Shown here piece by piece: positions 6,888 to 13,354 of a stretch of 13,354 bases of DNA. Source of the DNA: Rudanella sp. GTDB lineage: Bacteria > Bacteroidota > Bacteroidia > Cytophagales > Spirosomataceae. Under the pieces are notes generated by a model. It searched no databases. It had not been told where the DNA came from and saw only the letters and a list, made by a program, of their open reading frames with translations. Both the position numbers and the translations under genes were made by a program. Positions within the stretch are counted from its first letter, which is position 1; each line of letters begins with the position of its first letter. The stretch is from contig JAJAYX010000408.1 of assembly GCA_026785985.1 (NCBI GenBank), positions 1 to 13,354 on the forward strand. The letters run 5' to 3'.

Positions 6888-8111
6888 ATGATTTTGACAA
6901 AGAGTTTTCTGACGTTTCTCCTGATGACGCTGCTCTCAGGATTGGTTCTGCTCGGCCCAACGGGGTGTAAATCGGACTCGGACGGATCCATCGTTGACCC
7001 CCAACCAAAGACCCTGGTCAGTGCCACGGCAGTTGCCCAATATTCCACGACCCAACTTTCCACCCGCTACACAGCTCTATTCGGGAGCTTTGCCCCCCTG
7101 ATTACCGGACAATACCTGAAAAACTCGATCACGGTCTATAAAGTGGTGTATAAAACGACAAACACCGACGGCAAGGAAGTGCAGGCTTCGGGTGCGCTGA
7201 TCGTGCCGACGGTAATGGGGTCTATTCCGATGATGAGCATTCAACACGGCACTATCCGCACCGACGATGATGCTCCCTCGAACAATGGTTCGGGAAGTGA
7301 TACCTACACGTTTGGCTCGCTATTCAGCTCATATGGCTACATTGTTGCCCTGCCCGATTATATTGGGTACGGAACCTCGAAGAGCCTGCCGCACTCCTAC
7401 GAACACCGCAATGGACTGGCTACGGCTTCGTTGGATATGCTCCGCGCCAGCCAGGAGTTTCTGGCTCAAAATAAGGTTAACTGGGATAAACGGCTTTATA
7501 TCACCGGATATTCGGAAGGTGGGTATGCTACCATGTCGCTCCACAAAAAAATGCAGGAGGAGGCTGCGGGGGAGTTCAATCTGCGGGCTTCGAGCGTTGG
7601 TGCCGGGGCCTACGACAAAACAGCGTTTATGAAATACCTGGTTAACACGGCTGCTACCAATAACCCCAGCTATAACTCGCTATACATCTGGACGTTGTTG
7701 ACCTACGACCGTATTTATGCCCTGAATCGCCCGATGTCATACTACTTTAAGGAACCCTATGCCTCTCAGATTCAATCGCAACGCGAGAATGTGAGTATTG
7801 GGTTTAGTTTGAACCAGATTTTCACCGACGGATTCAAACAGGCAGTCAACAGCGGTTCCGATGCGGCTTTTGTGAAAGCCGTTGCCGACAACGACGTTTT
7901 CGATTGGAAACCCGCCGTGCCGGTGCAGTTCTATCACGGCACCGCCGACCAGTTGGTGCCGTTTTTTAACTCGCAAAACGCTTTCGATGCCATGAAAAAA
8001 CGGGGAGCCAACGTGACCCTGAACCCCATCGAAGGGGCCAACCACACCGATGTTACCGCCATCAGCAACTACGCCCTCGGCACGGTTGGGTTCTTCCAGT
8101 CAGTGCAATAA
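6888..8111 (+). CDS. Secreted lipoprotein alpha/beta hydrolase (lipase/esterase-like)
   Basis: A 407-residue envelope-anchored hydrolase. A hydrophobic signal peptide ends at Pro-Thr-Gly-Cys with Cys27 as the lipidation site. The alpha/beta-hydrolase triad is readable: nucleophile Ser209 in GYSEGG, acid Asp354 in HGTADQLVP, and His386 in GANHTDV. HGT at about residues 120-122 and the PDYIGYG stretch fit the family core. A cap-like insertion lies between about 225 and 320. It resembles secretory-lipase and prolyl-oligopeptidase-like esterases annotated in Bacteroidota. The substrate cannot be told, with esters or short peptides most likely. It is transcribed divergently from the stress run, and its stop codon touches the stop of the convergent propeller gene. 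Confidence 0.88.
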   Translation: MILTKSFLTFLLMTLLSGLVLLGPTGCKSDSDGSIVDPQPKTLVSATAVAQYSTTQLSTRYTALFGSFAPLITGQYLKNSITVYKVVYKTTNTDGKEVQASGALIVPTVMGSIPMMSIQHGTIRTDDDAPSNNGSGSDTYTFGSLFSSYGYIVALPDYIGYGTSKSLPHSYEHRNGLATASLDMLRASQEFLAQNKVNWDKRLYITGYSEGGYATMSLHKKMQEEAAGEFNLRASSVGAGAYDKTAFMKYLVNTAATNNPSYNSLYIWTLLTYDRIYALNRPMSYYFKEPYASQIQSQRENVSIGFSLNQIFTDGFKQAVNSGSDAAFVKAVADNDVFDWKPAVPVQFYHGTADQLVPFFNSQNAFDAMKKRGANVTLNPIEGANHTDVTAISNYALGTVGFFQSVQ

Positions 8112-9029
8112 CTACGGATAACTCACAAACCCGAACCGTTTCCCGTCGGGCGACCAGTTGGGAACGTTTTGCGTGCCTTGCCCACCCCGAAACCGCATGA
8201 GTTCGCGGATTTTACCCGTTCTCACGTCCATCAACCGAAGCATCACTGCTTTATCGGCGGGATGCGTGGCTTTTTGATCTTCCAGATAACTAATAAAAAG
8301 AATCTGTTTTCCGTCGGGCGAGGGGTGCGGAAACCAGTTGGAAAACCTGTCGTTGGTGAGTTGGGTAGGTTGGCTTCCGTCGGCGTTCATTCGCCAGATG
8401 TGCATAACCCCCGTCCGAAAGGAGTTGAAATAAATGTGCTTGCCATCGGGCGAATAGTCGGGGCCATCGTCGAGGCCGGGTGCGTTGGTCAGGCGGGTTT
8501 CGGTGGTGCCTCCGGTAATGGGCATCGTATAAATGTCGTAATCTTTGATGCCATCGGCTGCGGCTCGTTCGCCCACGTAGGCCAGTGTTTTGCCATCGGG
8601 CGATACCCCATGCCAGTAGGAGGGAGCTTTTTCGGTGATGAGTGTGGGCGTGCCACCCGCCAATGGCAGCGTGAACACCCGTGAGTTGGCTCCGGCTCCT
8701 ACCCGTTTGTCGTTGTGACTGATGATAATGGTTTGGCCGTCGGGGGTGAGGCCGTGATCGTTGTTGCAGGCCGTGGCAAAGTCGGTGTTGATCACTTCTT
8801 TTTTGCCGGTCTTCAGAGTCACCCGGTAAAGTTTCCCCTTTTCATTAATGATTAGAAATTGCCCATCCCTCGACCAATTGGGGGCCTCGAACCGGACAGT
8901 ATCGCGGTGAATAATGGTGCGTTTGCCTGTTACCAGTTCGTAGGTTTCAAGTTGGCTGGTAATGGGTTGGGTAAAAGCCGTTAGGGTACTAAACCCTAAC
9001 AGAAAACACGCCAGAAGGTTACGTTGCAT
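8112..9029 (-). CDS. Secreted TolB-like PD40 beta-propeller protein
   Basis: A 305-residue protein with a cleavable signal peptide (MQRNLLACFLLGFSTLTAFT, cut near Ala-Phe-Thr/Gln). The mature part holds six PD40/WD40-like repeats, each centred on a (S/T)PDGK-type turn: NWSRDGQ, GLTPDGQ, GVSPDGK, DYSPDGK, HPSPDGK and NWSPDGK. It should fold as a six-bladed propeller like TolB, with no attached peptidase domain. The role is probably ligand or protein binding in the periplasm; no catalytic residues are seen. I chose ATG at 9027-9029, since the 13 extra codons to 9068 would put charged residues before the signal sequence. The gene is divergent from the NicO-like gene 90 bases away and convergent with the hydrolase with no spacer. 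Confidence 0.87.
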   Translation of the reverse strand: MQRNLLACFLLGFSTLTAFTQPITSQLETYELVTGKRTIIHRDTVRFEAPNWSRDGQFLIINEKGKLYRVTLKTGKKEVINTDFATACNNDHGLTPDGQTIIISHNDKRVGAGANSRVFTLPLAGGTPTLITEKAPSYWHGVSPDGKTLAYVGERAAADGIKDYDIYTMPITGGTTETRLTNAPGLDDGPDYSPDGKHIYFNSFRTGVMHIWRMNADGSQPTQLTNDRFSNWFPHPSPDGKQILFISYLEDQKATHPADKAVMLRLMDVRTGKIRELMRFRGGQGTQNVPNWSPDGKRFGFVSYP

Positions 9030-9119
9030 AAGGATCAGAAGTTTGAATATTGTCTCACTACGTAGCACAAAGACATCAGGGGTATCGAACTCCTGTTTGA
9101 TTGGCTAACTTGCCGACTT

Positions 9120-9746
9120 ATGGACACTATTTTCGTTGGCAGTTTAACGTTGAGTCTGCTTCACGCGCTGATTCCGAGTCATTGGCTGCCGTTTGTGACC
9201 ATCAGCAAAACCGAACAATGGACTAGTCGGCAAACGCTGACCGTGACGGCCAATGCGGGTCTGGCACACACCGTCAGCACCACATTGCTGGGCATTCTGG
9301 TGAGTCTGGCGGGTTGGCAACTGGCGGCAAATTACCGGGACTTATCAGAGCGGGCTATTCCGTTGCTCCTGTTGGCATTGGGCCTGTGGTATCTGATGCA
9401 ACACCTGCGCCACCACCACGTTCACGACCATATCGACGCAGATGCCGTGCGTAAACAACGATCCTTTTCGGGTCTGCTGCTGTCGTTGGGAATCGCTATG
9501 TTTTTGTCGCCATGCCTCGAAATCGAAGCCTATTTTCTAAGTGCGGGCGCACAGGGCTGGAGCGCGGTAATGATGGTAGCCCTGATTTACAATGTTATAA
9601 CGCTCTCGGGAATGTTGCTGATGGTGATGCTCGCCCGGCGGGGAATGCAACAATTGAACGCCGATTGGTTTGAGCATAACGAAAACCTGATTACCGCCCT
9701 GACGCTCGTTGGCCTGGCGATACTCAATTTTTTTATCGAATTCTGA
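9120..9746 (+). CDS. Six-helix NicO/RcnA-like membrane protein, candidate metal exporter
   Basis: A 208-residue integral inner-membrane protein with six hydrophobic helices at about 5-28, 42-69, 79-96, 117-141, 146-171 and 189-208. Three spots match the NicO/RcnA/UreH pattern. LLHALIPSHW in TM1 holds His15 and His21, GLAHTVST in TM2 holds His50, and FLSPC in TM4 holds Pro131-Cys132 at the place of the family's PCP-type motif. A His-rich loop (HHHVHDH, 98-104) sits between TM3 and TM4, as in nickel/cobalt exporters. This suggests transition-metal export, but the family match is by motif only and a LysE- or TauE-type role is possible. It stands alone on the plus strand, with no metal regulator nearby, and its stop lies ten bases from the stop of the convergent isomerase gene. 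Confidence 0.65.
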   Translation: MDTIFVGSLTLSLLHALIPSHWLPFVTISKTEQWTSRQTLTVTANAGLAHTVSTTLLGILVSLAGWQLAANYRDLSERAIPLLLLALGLWYLMQHLRHHHVHDHIDADAVRKQRSFSGLLLSLGIAMFLSPCLEIEAYFLSAGAQGWSAVMMVALIYNVITLSGMLLMVMLARRGMQQLNADWFEHNENLITALTLVGLAILNFFIEF

Positions 9747-9756
9747 CGGAGCATTT

Positions 9757-10755
9757 TTACGTCCCCGGTACATACGATTCCAGCATCGTCATCTCCCCAT
9801 CGGGAACAATCGTAACGGAGTTGATCGAGGCCGGAATCAGGGCGCACTCGCCCAGTTTTATGGGCATTTCGTGGCCTCCCTCGGTTCTGATTGTCGCGCT
9901 GCCTTCCACGCATACCAGAATCACAAACGAGTCTAAATGGCTGTAATCGTGCATCACTTCCTGATCGAAATGAAGTACGTTAGTCACGAAATAATCGCAG
10001 GAAACGGCGTTGACGCTCTGATTCAGGACTTTTTCGTACTGGGTTTTGTAATCGTCGTGGTGTTGATAGTCGATGGCATCAATGGCCTGTTCGGTGTGGA
10101 GTTCGCGCTTTTGGCCTTTATCATCGACCCGGTCGAAGTCGTAGATGCGATACGTTATATCGGAGGTTTGCTGAATCTCGGCCAACAGCAGCCCTTTGCC
10201 AATGTAGTGAACCCGTCCGGCAGGCAAAAAGAACACATCGCCGGGTAGCGCCGGTTCAATGTTCAGAATGGCCATCAGCGTGTTGTCCTGAACGGCTTTC
10301 ACATATTCCTCGCGGCTCACCGTCCGGGCAAATCCCGAATTGAGCGAGGCCCCTGCGTCGGCCTGCATAATGTACCACATCTCGGTTTTGCCGAATGAGT
10401 TATGCCGCTCCTTTGCCAGTTGATCGTTGGGGTGTACCTGAATCGAGAGGTCGTCGTTCGCGTCGATGAACTTGACCAACAACGGAAACGTATCCCCGAA
10501 TTTCTTGTAAACGTGTTTCCCCACCAGTTCACCCTTGTGTTCGCGGAGCAAATCAGTTAGGGATTGCCCGGCCAATGGCCCATCTTTCACCACCGACACG
10601 TTGCCTTCTACGCCCGATATCTCCCAGGTTTCGCCACAATTGGGCAACCGGTTGGCCGGACCCTGGGCAAAGTCTTTGCCCAGAACGGTATGTATTTTCT
10701 GGCCTCCCCAGATTTTGTCTTTGAAAATAGGCTGAAATGTAAGCGGGTAAAGCAT
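9757..10755 (-). CDS. manA: Mannose-6-phosphate isomerase, class I
   Basis: A 332-residue zinc enzyme converting fructose-6-phosphate and mannose-6-phosphate, feeding GDP-mannose for polysaccharide and glycan synthesis. The cupin core carries the expected zinc ligands: Gln106 and His108 in SIQVHPND, Glu125 in KTEMW, and His183 in LPAGRVHYIG. An N-terminal FKDKIWGG and the IQQTSDITYRIYDFDR block are also typical of the short bacterial type. Length fits the 310-330-residue class without the long eukaryotic insert. The position after Ala-Gly in the LPAG motif is Arg rather than the common Thr, next to the ligand His. It follows the TPR-type gene by 68 bases with no evident terminator, so co-transcription is possible. 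No other sugar gene is in view. Confidence 0.95.
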   Translation of the reverse strand: MLYPLTFQPIFKDKIWGGQKIHTVLGKDFAQGPANRLPNCGETWEISGVEGNVSVVKDGPLAGQSLTDLLREHKGELVGKHVYKKFGDTFPLLVKFIDANDDLSIQVHPNDQLAKERHNSFGKTEMWYIMQADAGASLNSGFARTVSREEYVKAVQDNTLMAILNIEPALPGDVFFLPAGRVHYIGKGLLLAEIQQTSDITYRIYDFDRVDDKGQKRELHTEQAIDAIDYQHHDDYKTQYEKVLNQSVNAVSCDYFVTNVLHFDQEVMHDYSHLDSFVILVCVEGSATIRTEGGHEMPIKLGECALIPASINSVTIVPDGEMTMLESYVPGT

Positions 10756-10823
10756 GGTTAATGGGATGTTATGTCAGGGTTCTAACGGGTGAAAGGACGG
10801 ATTTGTTAACACGAGATATCACC

Positions 10824-12326
10824 TTAATCCCCCATCTGATTCAAAGCGGCCCGCGCTTTATTGTCGATACTATTTTTGTATTCATGTTTTTTGTAGCTGA
10901 GGGCCTTCTTGAAAAACTGCCTGGCTACCGGTATCTGACGTTTCTTTTCGTAAATGTAACCCAATTGCAGGGCAGCCGTGGCCCCAAACGAAAGTTGTGC
11001 ATCGGCACTATCGGTCAGGAAGATGGCCCGGAGAAATGGCCCGACAGACAAATCGGGGGTGTTGCGTCGCTGATGAATTCGGCCCAGGCGGTACTGGAAT
11101 TCGGCGCGGTCGGGGAGGGTTGGGAACTGGGTTTCGGACCAGGGTTTAAGTACGGTGAGGGCGCGGTCGGTGAAGCCGCCATCGGTGGCTAATCGGGCTT
11201 GCATCAGCACCGTTTGGCCGGGCGTTAGACCCTTCTGGGTGTGGGCCTCGGCAAATTTCTGGGCCGCTTTGTCTGATTCTGTCACGGTGCGACCCACGTC
11301 CATAACGTGCCGAAGATAGGGAAGGGCCGTGTTTGGCTTTCCACTGAGCCAGTAAGAAAGGAACAGTTTATAATGGGCATCTTTCAGGAAATTCTGCCCC
11401 CGAAACGTCCGCAAAAACTGCCCGTAGTGCGTGATAGCCTCGGTTTCGTTGCCCTTTTGGAGGTAAATATCCCCCAGAATATTGTCGATAATGGGCATGG
11501 GGAGGTAGGCCGAACCGGTTGGTCGGTTCTTCAAAAAAGCCAGTGCTTTGTCGCCCTGCCCGTTCTTCATGTGGATGGTAGCTCCAAAAAAATGAAGCAA
11601 TAAATTGTCCGGGTTCTGCGCGACTAACTGCCCCAGTTGCTTCTCGTCGGTCTCCGAAAATTTCAGCACATAAGCATGAACCAACAGCGTGATCAGTTCG
11701 GTTTCGATGCGAAAAATGGGGTCTTGTCGGGCGCGGTCGAGTTCGGCAAGGCCCTGCTTCACATCGCCCCGAAGCCCGATGATGCGCGTCACCCAGGTAT
11801 AATTGTCTGGTACTGAACCAATCAGCACGTGCAACACACCGAGTGCTTTGAACGTGGGTAGAAAATTAGGGAACTCACGGGCATTTTCGGCCAGCAGTTT
11901 GCAGGCTTTAATAATGTCCCAACACGCGCTCACCTCCTGCCCGAATTTCAGTTTCACAAATGCCCCGTGGAGCCTGACCTCCGCCTGTGTCATCCGCAAC
12001 CAGGGCGATTTCTGATCCAGCGTTTCCAACTGTTCGAGCCGTTGTTCCTGTAGTTTGCTTTTACGGTCGTAGCCCCGTTCATCGTCCGAAATGAGCAGCG
12101 TAATCATGTCGGCATAATCGGCGAGCCAGATTGTCAGGCCGTTGTGCGGATTTTCGCGGGCGAGTTGTTGGCGAGCATCAGCCACCCGCAGTTTCATCAG
12201 GTCGGCATAGGCCCGTTGGAGACCGGGTGTCCACCCGAAATCCTGTGCCCAGCCACTCAGGGGAAGCACCAGACAGAGCCAGAACAAAAACACCCGGCAG
12301 GGGCCGGGTGTTTGAATGCGTTTCAT
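10824..12326 (-). CDS. Secreted TPR-like helical-repeat protein
   Basis: A 500-residue exported protein of unknown role. The N-terminus is a signal peptide (MKR start, hydrophobic FLFWLCLVLPLSG, then Trp-Ala-Gln cleavage at about 28). The rest is helical repeats with TPR-like spacing, clearest at about 275-330 (IIDNILGDIYLQKGNETEAI, then YKLFLSYWLSGKPNTALPYL) and 405-485 (FQYRLGRIHQ, LQLGYIYEKKRQIPVARQFFKKAL). It is probably a periplasmic scaffold. The start is notable: codons 5-14 coincide with a strong terminator-shaped hairpin (12286-12313). MKR gives the signal peptide its positive n-region, which supports this start. A GTG at codon 12 would lose that charge. It starts 11 bases after the zinc-ribbon stop. 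Confidence 0.8.
   Translation of the reverse strand: MKRIQTPGPCRVFLFWLCLVLPLSGWAQDFGWTPGLQRAYADLMKLRVADARQQLARENPHNGLTIWLADYADMITLLISDDERGYDRKSKLQEQRLEQLETLDQKSPWLRMTQAEVRLHGAFVKLKFGQEVSACWDIIKACKLLAENAREFPNFLPTFKALGVLHVLIGSVPDNYTWVTRIIGLRGDVKQGLAELDRARQDPIFRIETELITLLVHAYVLKFSETDEKQLGQLVAQNPDNLLLHFFGATIHMKNGQGDKALAFLKNRPTGSAYLPMPIIDNILGDIYLQKGNETEAITHYGQFLRTFRGQNFLKDAHYKLFLSYWLSGKPNTALPYLRHVMDVGRTVTESDKAAQKFAEAHTQKGLTPGQTVLMQARLATDGGFTDRALTVLKPWSETQFPTLPDRAEFQYRLGRIHQRRNTPDLSVGPFLRAIFLTDSADAQLSFGATAALQLGYIYEKKRQIPVARQFFKKALSYKKHEYKNSIDNKARAALNQMGD
12286..12313 (-). terminator. Terminator-shaped hairpin inside the TPR gene's signal-peptide codons
   Basis: On the minus strand, AAACACCCGGC pairs perfectly with GCCGGGTGTTT (11 pairs, 8 of them without help from the A/T end), loop CCCT. 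The last T residues run into TTTTTGTT. The shape is a standard intrinsic terminator. It lies 24 bases downstream of the zinc-ribbon stop at 12338 but also 13 bases inside the TPR gene, within codons 5-14. It may end the upstream transcript, attenuate the TPR gene, or both. Confidence 0.75.
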
Positions 12327-12337
12327 TGGTTTGCGGT

Positions 12338-13090
12338 TTATTTCGCTCCCTTACCTACTGGCTCAGGAATGCCTTCTACGTCGGCGAGAATCCGGCCACA
12401 GTGTTCACAAACGATTATTTTCTTGCGGTCTTTAATGTCGGCCTGACGTTGTGGCGGCACCACATTGTAGCAACCGCCACAGGCACCACGGCGCACCGGA
12501 ACCACGCCCAAACCATTCAGGGCGTTGCCCCGAATCCGTTGGTATGACTTCAGCAAACGCTCTTCAATGGTCAGAGCCTGCTTATCGCGCTCAATTTTCA
12601 GACCCTTTTCTTCCTCCTTACTTTCGGCCAGAATTTGATCCAGCTCCTGCTTTTTCACTTTCAAGTCTTCTTTACGCTCGTTGAGGGCCGCTTGCGTTGC
12701 CTTGATTTCCTCGTCCTTAGTACGGATACGGAACGACGCTTCGTTGATGCGTTTGTCGGCCAATTCCATTTCGAGTGATTGCAACTCGATTTCTTTCGAG
12801 ATGGCATCATACTCGCGGTTGTTGCGCACGTTCATCTGCTGCTCTTTGTAGCGGGCAATCAGTTTGTCGGCATCTTTTTTGGCCCCCTTGTTCCGGTTTA
12901 TTTCGTCGTCCTGGGTTTTGGCCTCGTCCTGAAACTTACTGATGCGGGTTTCAAAACCGATGATCTCATCTTCCAGATCGCGTACTTCTTCGGGAAGGCT
13001 ACCGCGAATCTTCACCAGTTCATCAAGCTGTGAGTCAATGGATTGTAATTTGAGAAGAGCATCAAGCTTTTGCGCAATCGTTAGTTCCAT
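12338..13090 (-). CDS. C4-type zinc-ribbon coiled-coil protein
   Basis: A 250-residue cytoplasmic protein of the CT398-like C4 zinc-ribbon family (zf-RING_7). The N-terminal two-thirds (about 8-185) is long charged heptad-like helix, a coiled-coil hairpin. The C-terminus holds a zinc ribbon with four cysteines, CGGC at 204-207 and CEHC at 228-231. The function of the family is unsettled; nucleic-acid binding or a secretion/flagellar-chaperone role has been suggested for relatives. I chose ATG at 13088-13090, giving MELTIAQKLDALLKLQ, since the upstream 12 codons look like untranslated sequence. It follows Nif3 with 45 bases between, a pairing I know to be common in Bacteroidota and some other bacteria, which points to a functional link. 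Confidence 0.9.
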   Translation of the reverse strand: MELTIAQKLDALLKLQSIDSQLDELVKIRGSLPEEVRDLEDEIIGFETRISKFQDEAKTQDDEINRNKGAKKDADKLIARYKEQQMNVRNNREYDAISKEIELQSLEMELADKRINEASFRIRTKDEEIKATQAALNERKEDLKVKKQELDQILAESKEEEKGLKIERDKQALTIEERLLKSYQRIRGNALNGLGVVPVRRGACGGCYNVVPPQRQADIKDRKKIIVCEHCGRILADVEGIPEPVGKGAK

Positions 13091-13135
13091 GTTGTTATTG
13101 TAAAATGGATAATGAGCAGTGTACAATGTAATACG

Positions 13136-13354
13136 CTAATCATTAAAGAAGTAGTTCACCGGATTGGTGATAGTTTCAGACGAAATTATCGCAAAAGTAG
13201 AAAAATTTTCCAGCAAATACTTTTGAATTAAGTCTTTCGTGAATACCTCACTCTCATAATGACCAATATCACAAATGGTTAGGCGATTGTCGGCATCAAA
13301 AAATTCGTGGTACTTATAGTCGGCTGTCACAAACACGTCGGCTCCGGCCCGCAC
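13136..13354 (-). CDS. Nif3-like dinuclear metal-centre protein, N-terminus outside window
   Basis: Only the last 72 residues are visible. The frame is open at the window edge (the terminal GTG codon is internal, not a start). The segment GADVFVTADYKYHEFFDA followed by DIGHYESE is the C-terminal signature of the Nif3/DUF34 family, formerly annotated as a GTP cyclohydrolase I type 2 homologue. The His and Glu in GHYESE are conserved metal ligands. The protein normally forms a hexameric ring with a two-metal site. Its enzymatic role is not settled. It is the first visible gene of the leftward run, followed by the zinc-ribbon gene. Confidence 0.92.
   Translation of the reverse strand: MRAGADVFVTADYKYHEFFDADNRLTICDIGHYESEVFTKDLIQKYLLENFSTFAIISSETITNPVNYFFND

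Noticed and set aside
8169..8684. Plus-strand 171-codon frame opposite the propeller gene
   Set aside because: It is the complement of repeat-coding DNA with the PDGK pattern on the minus strand.
8143..8873. Regularly spaced similar blocks as a possible CRISPR-like or tandem repeat array
   Set aside because: The units are only about 11 bases, imperfect, spaced unevenly, in frame, and explained by the six propeller blades.
9058..9065. CTACGTAG palindrome between the divergent propeller and NicO-like genes as an operator
   Set aside because: A lone eight-base palindrome is expected by chance and no promoter elements could be placed around it.
10756..10823. Terminator between the TPR and isomerase genes
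   Set aside because: Only short complementary words such as GATATC were seen, with no stem plus T-run.

Overview
The window most resembles chromosomal DNA of a Bacteroidota bacterium, probably Cytophagales (a Spirosoma-like relative). This is inferred from the families present: a DUF4221 protein, an RND permease with the NDSILKID-type helix, lipoproteins with short signal peptides, and an adjacent Nif3 / C4 zinc-ribbon pair. Most starts also lack a Shine-Dalgarno sequence. No database search was possible, so the taxon is a guess from pattern recognition.

Layout from left to right. (1) 1-4224, plus strand: the 3' part of an AT-rich DUF4221 gene, then a complete RND efflux permease 24 bases later. 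(2) 4225-4713: a gene-poor stretch with an imperfect dyad, one possible 32-residue membrane micro-ORF, and a clear minus-strand terminator. (3) 4714-6558, minus strand: a compact four-gene run, read as OmpA-type glycine-zipper lipoprotein, HVA1/DUF2945 tudor-like protein, DUF3140 protein, and PA2169-type four-helix-bundle protein. It looks like an envelope and general-stress module and ends at the terminator. (4) 6559-6887: a divergent regulatory region with several small dyads and one candidate promoter. (5) 6888-8111, plus: a lipoprotein alpha/beta hydrolase, meeting tail to tail with no spacer (6) 8112-9029, minus: a secreted six-repeat TolB/PD40 beta-propeller. (7) 9120-9746, plus: a six-helix NicO/RcnA-like membrane protein with a His-rich loop. 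(8) 9757-13354, minus: in transcription order Nif3 (cut by the window edge), C4 zinc-ribbon coiled-coil protein, secreted TPR-type protein, and mannose-6-phosphate isomerase.

Most of this is ordinary bacterial housekeeping, envelope and stress gene content. I saw no CRISPR array, transposase, phage gene, retron, toxin-antitoxin pair, rRNA or tRNA. The most unusual signal is a perfect 11-bp GC-rich hairpin with a T-run, a textbook intrinsic terminator in shape. It lies inside codons 5-14 of the TPR gene, 24 bases past the stop of the zinc-ribbon gene. It is either an overlapping terminator or a translation-dependent attenuator. The stress module and the possible micro-ORF are the next most worthwhile items.
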